NCBI GenBank assembly: GCA_030770425.1
Contig: JASJFT010000068.1
Coordinates: 131,673-195,672, forward strand
Length of the DNA: 64,000 nucleotides
Origin: Darksidea phi
Lineage: Eukaryota > Ascomycota > Dothideomycetes > Pleosporales > Lentitheciaceae
Direction: 5' to 3'
Every line of letters starts with the position of its first letter. Position 1 is the stretch's first letter. The notes beneath the pieces were generated by a model, which did no database searches, was not told the DNA's origin, and saw nothing but the letters and a program-made list of their open reading frames with translations. The translations under genes were made by a program, and so were the position numbers. Below, piece by piece: positions 45,567 to 56,464 of the stretch.

Positions 45567-45584
45567 CCGGTGCCGAAGCACCGG
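45567..45584 (+). other. Perfect hairpin in upf2 3' flank
   Basis: CCGGTGC, loop CGAA, GCACCGG: a perfect 7-bp stem with a 4-base loop, 34 nt after the upf2 stop. Its position suggests the 3' UTR, where it could affect mRNA stability or processing; this is inference only. Confidence 0.6.
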
Positions 45585-46904
45585 TATCGGATCGGAGAGA
45601 CAGCTTCAATCTTGTGCCTTCGTCTCGACGCAAGTCTCGTTTACAGCCGCACCTGCATTGATCATATACGTTCGTAAGCAAACGCTTCGACGAAATCACC
45701 TGGCTGACATGAATGCCCTACTTGGGCGAGTTGTATTTTAGGACATGATCGGTGTACCAGAATGCTATCGCTAGCATCAACAACATGCCGACAACTAGCC
45801 ACAATGGTGTCTCAGGCTTTCAATCCAACCTTACACATGGATAAACGTTGCGGATGAGCTCTCATGTGAGCCGTTAGCCGCCTCCCATCACCGGCCAATC
45901 ACCTAGCCTTGACTGTGCTTAGCAGCTTGCGTAGTGGCCAACGCGCCCCTTCACCAACTCAGACCTCAAATTGGTAGGTATGCACAAACGATGGGTTCCT
46001 CCAGGACGTGCGTGTCAGGAGAAGAGAGTTTGTGTTCAGATCATGGTGGATGGTAGTGCGTGAAGTTAATGCTAACCGGGTCTATCTTCTGGCGAGCAGT
46101 TCAGTAGAATAAGGCCTGGAGTTGGCTTAGAGCTAGGTGGAAATGGTATTCGAACAGTCTCTTCAGCCTTACCAAAATTGATCACCGTCTTTACGTCACG
46201 GACAACCCTCTGATGATATCGAACACTATCGTGATTGCATACACTGACATATTGTAGACAATAGGATAGCTAATCGTGTAACTTGTTCTTAAACTATGTA
46301 TTCTGCTCAGATGTGGAAGGCCGACGTAGGGAGAATGGCGGGCTTCAAGATGATTACCGCGAGCGAGTAACCGGATTACCGATTCCCTGAACCGAGGCCG
46401 GACGACCTATCATACCTCTCCAGCACTTCCACTTCCAAATAAAAATGTGATCAGAGAATCAGACAACTAGGCATGCACTCCTGCACTGCAATAACAGCCA
46501 AATAATCTGTTGCTCTCATAACTCCGGCCTAAGCGAGAACTCCACGGGGGAAAGACGTAGTCTTATGTCCGCCGTCCAGCCTCATGTGCAGATTGACCGC
46601 ATTCTAGCAACCCCTTTTAACCATTCAGCGTTCAAGAAATCAGAATCAGAATCACACTCGTCTTACTGTGTTATCGCCTTGGGAGCCTGATTCTCGCGGC
46701 AAAGATCAGCCCCACGCGACTTGGTCCGATTGGGGACTCTGCTGTGGCTTCTTGGCTAAGCTACTATGCTCAATGCAGCATAAACTTTGTGCTTTATAGG
46801 GCTGGGCTGCAGGCGTACCCGGCGGGGTCGTAGGACAAATCGTAGGACAGACGGCAGGAAGCGATGGGGCGCCCGGGCTCTCGGGGAACGGGTTATTCTG
46901 GTGG

Positions 46905-46910
46905 TATAAA
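46905..46910 (+). promoter_or_regulatory. TATA-like box before the aldehyde dehydrogenase
   Basis: TATAAA, 94 bp upstream of the ATG at 47004, in a GC-rich setting. The distance suits a fungal core promoter. It suggests a regulated rather than constitutive gene. Confidence 0.45.
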
Positions 46911-47003
46911 GACGGGGACGTTTGCTCCCGTCGAAGTATGTAGTGGGCAGATTGAACGGTTTTGCAAATAACCATCTCTGAAATACTTTACGACTACAGC
47001 AAA

Positions 47004-48692
47004 ATGGTCTTCATTCACCATGATCAATCGCCGGACGGCCTCCCCGTAGTGCCCCTCTGGATCAATGGTGCTGCCCACCCCGCCAGCGCTGACGACTCCT
47101 TCTTTCCTATAACCTCTTCTATCCAGGACAAAGCTATCCACAACGCTATATCGGCAACTCCCTCCACGGCATCCCTCGCCTGCGATGCCGCCGCCGCTGC
47201 CTTCACCACATGGCGCAAAACTGCGCCCTCGCACCGCCGCTCTCTCCTGCTGAAAGCCGCAGATGTTATAGAGGCGAGAGGAAAGGAGATTGCGGGATGG
47301 CAGGTCGCCGAGACGAGTTGCCCTCAGCAATTTGCTGACATGAATGCGAAGATAGGAGTGGTGTATATAAAAGAGATTGCAGCGGCGACTAGTGAGATCA
47401 AGGGCGTCGTGCCGCAGAGGAGCGAAGGAGGAAATGGGGAGGAGTTAGGCGGGTTGAACGTTGTGGTCAAGGAGCCTGTGGGTGTTGTAATGATTATTCC
47501 GCCGTAAGTGCTCGATTTTTCGTTCGGCTTTGGACATGAAGAACTAAGGGTTTGTAGATGGAACGGCGCCGTTATTCTTCCTCTCCGCGCAATCAGCATG
47601 GCTCTTGCAGCCGGCTGCGCCATCGTCGTCAAAGCCTCCGAACTCTGCCCACGCACTCACCACTTGCTTGTCGAATGCTTCGAGGAAGCTGGTATCCCAG
47701 CCGGCGTCATCAACGTCATTCAAGCCGCGCGTTCCGATGCCGCTGCAGTCACCGAAGCCGTTATTGCGCACAAGGCGGTGCGCAAAGTAGACTTTATTGG
47801 TAGCGCGGCGGTGGGCAGCAAGGTTGGCCAGTTGTGTGCCAAGTACCTAAAGCCGGTTTTGATGGAGTTGGGTGGAAAGGGCCCGGCTGTTGTGCTGGAG
47901 GATGCGGATTTGGAGAAGGCGGCCAGTTTGTGTGCTATGGGTGGTATGTATAGCCTTCCCATTTCCTATCTATTCGTATGTACGGCAAGGGGTGAGATGA
48001 CTGACTGACTGAACACTACCACAGCGATACTCGACCACGGCCAACTTTGCTTCTCCACCGAACGCATAATAGTCCACAAAGCCATCTCGCAACCCTTCAC
48101 CACACTGCTCAGCACCATCTTTTCCAAAATCCCGTCTGCCGGCAACGCAGTGCACAAAGAATCCGCCTCCCACGCCATGACGCTCCTCCGCGAAGCCCAA
48201 GAAAAAGGCGCCAAGTTCCTCGCCGGCGGGCTGGAGTACCTTTCCGAAACCAGTCTCAAACCGACGCTGATCACAGGCGTAACCAAAGACATGCGGATAG
48301 CCGACGAAGAGACATTTGGCCCCTCTGCAGCGCTGTATGTAGCCGAAGACGACGCCGATGCAGTGAGATTGGCGAACGACTCGGCGTATGGGTTGACCGC
48401 GGCGGTGCATAGTAAGAGTTGGGAGCATGCGTTTGAGGTGGCGAAGCAATTGGAGTATGGGCAAGTGCATATCAATAACGTGACTTGCACTGATTCACGT
48501 AAGCTCCCCCACCACCTTCGTTGCTGCTTTGAGTGGATGGGATACTGACATTGAACAGCTGGTGCGCCGATTCAGGGGGCAAAGGGATCCGGATGGGGTC
48601 ATTCCAACAGTGTCTGGGGTATAAATGAGTTTAGTGTTGAGAAAACGATATGTTTCCATCCTACGGGTGCTAGCAGCATTCTTTCAAACTAG
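47004..48692 (+). CDS. NAD(P)-dependent aldehyde dehydrogenase (aromatic-aldehyde type)
   Basis: Oxidises an aldehyde to its acid; overall it resembles salicylaldehyde/vanillin dehydrogenases, but the substrate is not certain. Exons 47004-47503, 47558-47943, 48025-48498 and 48559-48692, 497 residues. The first intron falls inside the conserved PWN motif (MIIPP|WNGAVILP), and the second precedes AILDHGQLCFSTERIIV. Active-site residues are present: Cys at about 304 in GQLCFST, Glu at about 270 in MELGGKGPAVVLEDAD, Lys in IVVKASELCP, and the C-terminal ADEETFGP. The tail is IQGAKGSGWG..FSVEKTICFHP. The start at 47004 is the first ATG that gives a normal-length N-terminus; an upstream in-frame ATG at 46962 would add 14 residues. 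Convergent with the GH5 gene. Confidence 0.9.
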
Positions 48693-49027
48693 GCTTTCTG
48701 CTCTGGAAAAGTGGTTGCTATGAAGGGATGGCGAAGGGTTTTGATGGGAGAAAGTCGCGATAGTAAGCCCTGAGTGGTTATTATATTACGAATGAGAAAA
48801 ACTAGGTATTGGCATGGATTGAGCGGTTTTGATGGTTGCTCGCAGAGTTGCGTGCACTTGACATACAAGCGTAGATTACTAGCGTGTGTTAGGTGCCGAA
48901 ACGTAATCCAGCTCGTGCGCAACGATTGTAGAGCAACAGAAATCCTGCGACCCATATCGACCAGATAGAAAGAGAGCGGCTGTGAAGATTTGAGCTCGCA
49001 ATGCCTCTCCCAAACCTCAGCACACAA
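48693..49027. other. Convergent 3' intergenic region
   Basis: 335 bp between the stops of the aldehyde dehydrogenase and GH5 genes. Only 3' UTR sequence is expected; nothing else seen. Confidence 0.6.
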
Positions 49028-50280
49028 CTACCCCGGCAACCTCAACCCCAGACACCCTTCCAGAGCCTTAACAACCCCATCCACTAGCCCCGCCTGCCGA
49101 CTACTACTAACCCCACACCTCTGCATGGGACCATAACTCTGCACATGCGGCTCCAACACATCCCTCCACGTACTGTTAAACTGCACGCCCTCGCCCGGCT
49201 CCACGCTCAAAAAGTAGTCACCCCAAAGCGGACCAGCACTCCAATATGTCCAGCCGATAAACTGCGGGTTCTGCTCGAGATGGTTGAGTGTGTTGTTTAG
49301 AGTCTCAAAGCAGGTGGGATTCGATCCGGCGCCGAATTCGCTAAGGAAAGCTGTGTAGTTGTGTTCTTGCAACCAGGCGGTGACGGGAAGAAGGTTGGTG
49401 GGGGCTGCAAGTGTGCATTCCTCGTGGGTGCCAGAAGTGTCGTTGTCAAAGTAGAGATGCATATCGAAGGCGAAGTTGTTCAGTGGGTCTTGAATCGCCG
49501 TCAAGACCTCGGCATTTGGCGTACAATCTGTATCGCAGGTTTTGTTGAGCCATCTATGCGCACCTGTAAATCCGTTTCCAGGGACGAGGATGAGTTGCTG
49601 GGCACCTGCTCCACGTATCGAGTCGATGATTGCCTGGTCATTTTTGAGGACTAAGGATGTGGGCATGTTGTGTGGCTCGTTCATAATGCCGTAGATGACG
49701 TTAGGATTTGTTTTGAAGCGGATAGACATTTCGGCCCAGAAGGCGGCTAGGTTCTCAGTGGTGGCTGCTTTAGGATCTGTGGTGTTGCCAATGATAGATC
49801 CAGACTGAGGCTGCATGGATGGGTCGTTGTATCGCATGTAATTGTGCGCATCAAGAATGGCATAGCTACCCCTCATCGTGATATAAGTAACCGCCGCTGA
49901 AAACTCGGAGAAGTAGGATTCGTTGAGTGTGGCTCCAAGACCGGTTTCGAGAGGGCACATTCGCTCCTGGGTGGATGTTATTATTGTTGCTTATGGAGCA
50001 GTTGGGAGCAAAGACGTACGAGGAGGAAGGGCAGGCGGATCGTATTGACACCGGCATCCAAAAAGAAATCAATCGCGCTCTCGTTAATGAATTGATAGTC
50101 GACACCGAAAGCCCCTGGAAGGTTCTGCTGTGCGAATTCACCGCCCGCTATAACCTTATCAGATCCATCCATCTACCCAAGTGCAGTATACTCACCAGAG
50201 TTCACACCAGCATAAATAATCTCCGCGCCACCCCATCCCGCCAACACCACACTTGCAAAAACCGATCTCGCTGCCCTCAT
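49028..50280 (-). CDS. Secreted GH5 endo-beta-1,4-glucanase
   Basis: Hydrolyses internal beta-1,4-glucan bonds of cellulose or related polymers outside the cell. Exons 50280-50196, 50147-50020 and 49966-49028, 383 residues. The N-terminus MRAARSVFASVVLAGWGGAE looks like a short signal peptide, followed by IIYAGVNS|AGGEFA. GH5 landmarks are intact: AGVNTIRLPFLLERM, ILDAHNYMRY, the acid/base in VIYGIMNEPHN (Glu about 168), FDMHLYFDNDTSGTHEEC, the nucleophile in TAFLSEFGAGSN (Glu about 281), and FIGWTYWSAGPLWGDY. The set resembles subfamily 5 (Cel5A/EGL2 type). No carbohydrate-binding module is present. The C-terminal Ser/Arg-rich stretch and a final LGLRLPG are not typical GPI signals. Confidence 0.92.
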
Positions 50281-50958
50281 TGTAACGAAAGGCTGTTGGT
50301 ATTAAAATAAATGTATGGAAAGAACGTAGTGAAGAAGAGGCCTAATGAAAACGAACGACGGTCAACGACATTGCAAGCCAAAACCTCCTGGTACCCGGAT
50401 ATGGGAATCTGAAGGCTAAGTATCGCACCTGCAGGCCGATGGATCTGAGGCTCAAATGCAACGGCAGCCGGCACTGATGCGTCAGAATATGTTCATGCAG
50501 AAAGCGTTTTTCAAATTGCCGTATGCGGTAGAACGGCAATGCGACAAGACAGTTGATTGGTGCTTGGATAGATATAGCATGAGGCATGTATTCTGCAAGA
50601 TATGTTGATAGCAGACGGCGGTAGTAAGATGCCGTTTGAACATTTAGCCTGCAAGGCTCGTCAACTGATCAGTGGTTTGGAAATGGCCGTCGCATTGACG
50701 CATGAGCGGGCCTGAGACGCGGGGACTCGCCAGCCGTCCGCGGAGGAATCGATCTGTCAAAAGTCGACGAACATCACCTTCAAAAGCTGTGGGCGATCAG
50801 CAAGAAGTCGTAAGTAAATAAATTGAGAGGGCGTGCAAGTGTTTTTGCGTGGATCGTAATTCATCTATTTTCCCCAGACAAGATACCCAATACTCGTAAA
50901 CGCCTTTTGTCTATCCCACACATGGAAGCGTCTTGTATCATACGTAACATGAGCGAGC
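50281..50958. other. Intergenic region
   Basis: About 680 bp: promoter of the GH5 gene and 3' UTR of lys1. No gene or repeat seen. Confidence 0.6.
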
Positions 50959-52122
50959 CTACACCTCCTTGGCAGGAGCACCACCAGGCAGCGTGGCAAC
51001 TTTCTCTCGGAAGAGCTTCTCGGCGCCTTGCCAAACAGGAGCCGTCGCCCTGTCTTTGAGAGCAAGCAAGCTGGGCAACAGAGCCGCGCTGAAGGCCTCG
51101 GATGACTCACGCGGCAGAGCGGACGGTAGGTGGTCGATCGAGATGACCGAGAGCCTTGGGCCGTCGCCTTCGACCTCTACTGGCACGGTGGGCTTGTCGA
51201 AGGTGGTGTTGATGCTATAGATAGGGATAGGATTATGCGGGTTGGTGGTATCGCAGGAGACGTCGCACACGACACTCAATCTTCGGTTCGGGGACTTGAG
51301 GCTCTCCCGGCTGACAAAAGGTGGGATGGGCTTAGATAGATAGATGCAGTTGACGAAGATGTCCGACTCAATGATCTCAGGGTAGGGACCGTCGCGGTTC
51401 TGCGTCTCTGGCAGATCCCACTTCTTGGTCTCTGCACAGCCAATTTTCTGGAGAAGTTCCACAGCGCCGGTTCCACACCGTCCAAGAGCTCCCAGGACCA
51501 AGCTTGTCGGCTTATGACCTGCGACCTTCTCGCCAGCTGCAACATCCTCCTTCAGCTGGGCAATCAGCTCATCTTCATTGTTGTAGAACCCGCGTCCGTC
51601 AGTGAATGTTTCGAGGCCAGGGAGGGGCTCGCCATTGGGGTGGGTGAGCTGCCATGCCCATGTCTTGATGGCTAGTGCAGCACCGACGAAGCCAGCGTGG
51701 TAGCCAAAGGCAGCCACTCTCCTGCCAGTCGAGTCCTGGAGGAACTCGAGGTCGTATAGAGTTCCACCGCCGCGAGGGAACCGTGCCAGGACCTGCTCCC
51801 ATCCGCCCTGTTGCTTGTAACAATGCGCAAAGTGGACAAAGGTGTGCTTCAGAGGAGTCTCTGCCTCGGGAAGCTCCTTCAAGCCAATGATGATGCGGTC
51901 GGTGGGCGCGTTCTCCCACGAGCCCTCGTCGACCAATGTGGCTCCGGCCTGCTCAAACTCGTCGTCCTGGAAGATGCGGGCGTAATTGGGGTCCTTGGGA
52001 CTGCGCTCGACCAAGACGGGATAGCCAGCGTCGAGCAGCTTCTTAGCCGTGGTCGGCGTGAGGCATGAGCGATGCTCGAGAGCTTTGGCCTCAGCGCGAG
52101 CGTGGAGGGTGGGAAAGGCCAT
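50959..52122 (-). CDS. lys1: Saccharopine dehydrogenase (NAD+, L-lysine-forming)
   Basis: Last step of the fungal alpha-aminoadipate route: saccharopine to lysine and 2-oxoglutarate, with NAD+. Single exon, 387 residues, near the family's usual size. The start at 52122 is chosen because MAFPTLHARAEAKALEHRSC matches the normal N-terminus; the frame runs 23 more codons upstream with no ATG-type need. Recognisable blocks: LEHRSCLTPTTAKKLLDAGY, HTFVHFAHCYKQQGGW, LYDLEFLQDSTGRRVAAFGY, the nucleotide-binding LVLGALGRCGTGAVELL, and VVCDVSCDTTNPHNPIPIYS. The family's substrate-binding Lys/His pair should lie in GLKEL and FAHCY. The last residues AKEV do not end in a clear PTS1 tripeptide (yeast Lys1 ends SRL). 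Divergent from a SulP transporter. Confidence 0.96.
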   Translation of the reverse strand: MAFPTLHARAEAKALEHRSCLTPTTAKKLLDAGYPVLVERSPKDPNYARIFQDDEFEQAGATLVDEGSWENAPTDRIIIGLKELPEAETPLKHTFVHFAHCYKQQGGWEQVLARFPRGGGTLYDLEFLQDSTGRRVAAFGYHAGFVGAALAIKTWAWQLTHPNGEPLPGLETFTDGRGFYNNEDELIAQLKEDVAAGEKVAGHKPTSLVLGALGRCGTGAVELLQKIGCAETKKWDLPETQNRDGPYPEIIESDIFVNCIYLSKPIPPFVSRESLKSPNRRLSVVCDVSCDTTNPHNPIPIYSINTTFDKPTVPVEVEGDGPRLSVISIDHLPSALPRESSEAFSAALLPSLLALKDRATAPVWQGAEKLFREKVATLPGGAPAKEV

Positions 52123-52577
52123 TGCAAGGCGTTTCGGGGTTCGCAGGTGGTTGGTTGTAGAGGAGGAAGCTACGCGATCGACGTCCTGCACCTGTACGGG
52201 TTTTTACAAAGAGATTCGGAGTGGAAAGAGTTGAAGAGTGGTTTATTGCGGACAAACGGCTCCCGCATACGATGACTCCAAACTGTTTACTGCCGCCCCT
52301 CACCGCCCTCACCGTTCCGATCATGGCATTTATTTTATTCCGAGCATCAAAAAGTCCGCGCTCAAGGTGGGGCACGTGCAGCAACGTCGAGCTCGAGTCC
52401 TTCGCCAGCCGGTCACATGGCCGCAGGTACTCCCGTCCGCAATGAGATGGTGTGAAACACGGTTTTTCCACTCCTCTCTGTACCATTGCCTAGCACTATG
52501 GTTGCTGCAGACATAGCCCTTCTATCGTCGAGCACAATAACATAGAAAAGGTCGGCGTCGTCCGCAGACGGTGAACG
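52123..52577. promoter_or_regulatory. Divergent promoter, lys1 and SulP transporter
   Basis: 455 bp between the two start codons. It contains ATGACTC at 52272-52278, 150 bp from the lys1 ATG, which matches seven of nine bases of the Gcn4/CpcA site ATGACTCAT. Lysine genes are commonly under cross-pathway control, so the site is plausible, but a single 7-base match is weak. Both 5' UTRs lie here. Confidence 0.5.
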
Positions 52578-55185
52578 ATGCCTCCCAAGAGAGGCAGGAA
52601 CGGGGAGACGTCACCGTCCGAACCACAATCACACTCGCACTCTAGAAACTCGTCGAGCGCCAGCAACCAGTACAACGCCCATGCTCCCACGACACCCAGC
52701 GGGCTGAGAAGAGTCCACGTCCCCTCCGAACGATCCTCCTCGCCCGAAGACACGATGCACACCATGCCGAAGCGCGACGACGAACCGCAGGCGTCGAGTA
52801 GCTCCCCGGCCCACGACCTCGAGTTTTCCACCGACGGTATCCAGCCGGCCCCGGACCATGCCTCGGCACACGAGAATGCGCCGCCGCAGCACCAAGGCGG
52901 CATCATCGAGTTCGACCTCGAGCCGGATAGCCATACGCGGTTGCTGACCCACAAGAACTGGGATGCAGCATCTGGCTGTGGACGAGAGGATTGCAACCAT
53001 GGAACCATGTCCCCGCGGCCCTGGTCGCATCGAAGCCATAGGAGCTACGGCAGCATCAACACGGACAGCTTTGGCGGCCGATACCCGGGCAGCGTCGATC
53101 CGCACACTGGAGAGACCGCGGATGCAACACATGCGCTGCTGGGCGATGCGGTTGCCGATGGCCTATTGGGACGCGATAATGGACAGAAGAGCACGACGAG
53201 GTATCTCGCCGAAAGACATGGCGTCAAGCACAAGAGGATGATGTACCTGGCATATTACATTCCCATCTTCAACTGGGCTCCGCAGTACAAATGGCGGTAC
53301 CTACGAGGCGATTTCGTCGCAGCCCTGACAATGGCCTCCTTCTACATACCCATGTCGCTCTCTTATGCCTCGAACCTCGCCCACGTCCCGCCTGTGCACG
53401 GCTTGTACAGCTTCGCTATCAATCCTCTCATATACGGCATACTTGGCTCATGTCCCCTCATGGTGGTAGGCCCTGAGGCACCCGGCTCTCTTCTGACCGG
53501 CGAAGTCGTTCGCGAGAACATCAAAAAGGGCGCGAGTGGGGACGACGACGGCAGACGGAACGCTGAGATCGCAGGCATTGTGACCTGTTTAGCGGGCGCT
53601 TTCATACTTACCGCCGGTATCTTTCGACTCGGCTTCTTGGATAATGTCCTCAGCAGACCATTTCTACGAGGATTTATCAGTGCTATTGGCGTCGTCATCT
53701 TCATTGACCAGCTGATCCCCGAGATGGGTCTAGCGAAGCTTGCTGCCGATCAGGTGTCGCATGGAAGCTGTCTAGACAAGATCATCTTCCTCGTTCGGAA
53801 TGTTGGTAAAGCCAATGGCACTACGTGCGCCCTGTCCTTCACGGCCTTTGGCGTAATTATGTTCTTCAGGTAAGATTGCTTCTCCCTCTAGAGCGATGAG
53901 ACCAAACTAACATATGCGCAGAGAGTTTAAGAAACGGCTACAACCCCGCTACCCACCAGTCGCCTACATACCCGACCGCTTCGTTGTTGTCGTGCTATCG
54001 GCAATTCTGGTATGGAAATTCCGTCTTGACGAAAGAGGCGTGGGGATACTTGGCGATGTAAACTCGAGCGGCGCCATCTTCTCGGTACACTTTCCTTTCG
54101 GGACGTCGCACCTTAAGTACGCATCCGACGCTATCAACACGGCCATCATCATCGCTCTTCTCGGCTTCTTTGAGTCCTCGGTGGCAGGCAAATCTCTTGG
54201 AAGCGGCGACCGGAATAAAGATGGCGTGCACATGCCGCTCAGCGCAAATCGGGAGCTAATCGCTCTAGGCACGGCAAACATCACCGGGGGTTTCTTCATG
54301 GCTCTTCCAGCATTCGGTGGATATGGACGGTCAAAAGTCAACGCTTCAACAGGCGGGCTCACGCCAATGAGCTCTATTCTCCTCTCCATCATCACGATAC
54401 TTTGCACTTGTTTCCTTCTACCGTCCTTCTACTACCTGCCCAAAGGCGTTCTCTGCGCCATGGTGTCGGTAGTTGCATATTCCCTGGTAGAGGAAGCGCC
54501 CCACGACATCAAATTCTTCTGGCGTATCCGTGGCTGGTCCGAGCTTATCCTCATGGGCGTCATCTTCGTGGTCACCATCTTCTGGGATCTGAAGCGCGGA
54601 ATTGGCGTTGGCATTGGGCTGTCCATCCTCCGATTGATCCGTCACTCCACACGTCCTCGCATCCAAATCCTTGGCCGCGTACCGGGGACCACGGACAGAT
54701 TCGCGAACGCAGAGCTTGACCCGGGAAGTGTAGAGTTCATTGAAGGCTGCCTGATTGTCAAGATCCCCGAGCCCCTCACCTTTGCCAATACCGGCAACCT
54801 CAAAAACCGTCTAAACCGCCTCGAAGACCACGGTACCAATGCCGCACATCCCGCCCTTCCCCGTGTCCGTCGCGAAGAACACAACCAGAACGTCATCTTT
54901 GATGTGCACGGGGTCACATCACTTGACGGCGCAGGTGCGCAGGTGCTCTACGAGATCGTCGAGTCGTACCGCAAACGCGACGTTAAAGTCTTCTTCTGCA
55001 GAGTGCCACACGAAAGGAGTAACGTCTGGAGATTGTTTGAGAGCACGGGCATCGTGGAGATATGCGGGGGGAGGAGACATTTTGTTAATAGTGTGGAGGC
55101 GGCGTTGAGGATGACAGAACAGGAAAGGCTGACGGAGGAGTTTGGAGCGCAAGGGGAAAGCTCTGGATTCGCAGCGCGCGCGTGA
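52578..55185 (+). CDS. SulP (SLC26) family anion transporter with STAS domain
   Basis: Exons 52578-53869 and 53922-55185, 851 residues. The first ~220 residues are polar, Ser/Pro/His-rich and cytosolic (for example RNSSSASNQYNAHAP). The transporter core begins at YKWRYLRGDFVAALTMAS and runs through MVVGPEAPGSLLTGEV, RPFLRGFISAIGVVIFIDQL, AIIIALLGFFESSVAGKS, and NITGGFFMALPAFGGYGRSK to the last helix. The C-terminal STAS domain spans roughly residues 650-810 with NVIFDVHGVTSLDGAGAQVL. The long N-terminal extension recalls the yeast Vsb1 (YGR125W)/YPR003C branch rather than the sulfate permeases Sul1/2, so a vacuolar or other anion/amino-acid role is possible. Substrate is not assigned. Confidence 0.9.
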
Positions 55186-56464
55186 CCTGGAGCGATGTCG
55201 AGTTTGGAGCTTTGCAGCTCGCACATGGGAATAAGTCAAGTGTTGGGTATCTTTCGGTGTATAGAAAAAGTCTGATAATGTTCGATACAAGGACATTTCT
55301 CTGTCAACATACTTTATGGTGTCGCTTGTAGTGGAGATTGACCGCTGCACGCTTAGGGCTTTTTGCTGCCCACCTGTGCTCCAAGGTGTTCCGAGCCACT
55401 CTCACGCCCATGCACGAACAAAGTCCCTCCTCTTGAGTATTGGCTAGTCGGTCTTACGAGCTAGGACGTCTTAACCTCACCGACTTTCTGCCGAACCCGA
55501 ACCGTGACTTTTAAGATACAATGCCCTCCGCACGGATCTGCAGTACCTCGCATCGACGCCCAACATCCGCACGCGGAGTCTTCAGTCAAAGCGCTCAAGT
55601 GTGGAGAAAGCCGGGCCATACTCGGAGGTTGTAGATGATTTCGGGACCCCTGTGGGATAGCCACGATAACGGTGGAGCGCCGATGTAACCCCTTTTCGCC
55701 GCTTTACTCAGCAGATCAGCGTGCTGATGGCGGCAACAGCGATGGGGGACAGTGGCGTAATCTCACGCAGAGCCTTAAAAGAACCTGTCGTCATATGCAT
55801 GTTTGTCGCAGCTACCCCGGTAAACGTGCATCACGGTATCTTTGACGTTACGATGGTGGTGTTGGGACGAGACGGACAGCATCTGGTGCGTGACGTAAAA
55901 GGCGCACCAAACAAGCTTATGCGCCATGCCTCTTGACACTGCTTGGATGATACCAAGGCGTCCGGATTTCGGCTTGTCGCAGAGCCAAGACGCCTTAGCT
56001 GCCTTACTCTAGCCGTAACCATGCAGAGACGGTTGTTCATCGGCGTTGGAGGCGCTGGTAATTGGTGCGCAGGCGTTGCGGGGTCCCCACCCGTGCGTGA
56101 TAGGCCTCGCATCGGATGCTATTGGGGGGATCGTGTCGGCGGATTATGTGCTGGGGCGGAAGGTAGGACGATAGTTGTGCCGATGAAGGGGATGGTTTAA
56201 AGAGCGGGTGTGCGCTGCGAAGTGGCTGAGTCCGTGGGCTCTTTTTTTCAGCCTTTCGTGTCTTATCTACCTCCGGACGGTACTGTCTCGCCTGTTAGCT
56301 GGAAGCTTTCAATTTGGAGACAGTGTACTGGACGAATCTCGTCATACACCCTTCCGCCGCCTCGGTCGAGCACGCGAGGATCACACTTGGCAGATCCGGC
56401 TATACGGTCGTTGACAGCTGTCAACCACAATCTCTCCTGAACACCCCCCACAGCGATCGCCATC
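55186..56464. other. Intergenic region before jen1-type gene
   Basis: About 1.3 kb. Short frames (for example 55721-55936 and 55943-56200) lack motifs. It carries CreA-like sites (listed separately) and probably the long promoter of the transporter. No repeat or RNA gene seen. Confidence 0.6.
56078..56090. promoter_or_regulatory. Paired CreA-like sites upstream of the Jen1-type gene
   Basis: GCGGGG at 56078-56083 and, one base later, CCCCAC at 56085-56090 (reverse GTGGGG). Both fit the CreA consensus SYGGRG in opposite orientation, about 375 bp before the ATG. A third match, CCCCAC at 56446-56451, lies 14 bp before the ATG. The match is short and GC-rich DNA yields it by chance; meaning is inferred from known glucose repression of Jen1 genes. 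Confidence 0.45.

Larger units (their letters stand above)
45533..47003. other. Intergenic region
   Basis: About 1.5 kb between upf2 and the aldehyde dehydrogenase. Apart from the hairpin near 45567 and a TATA-like box near 46905 I see nothing; open frames are short and overlap without domains. Confidence 0.6.
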
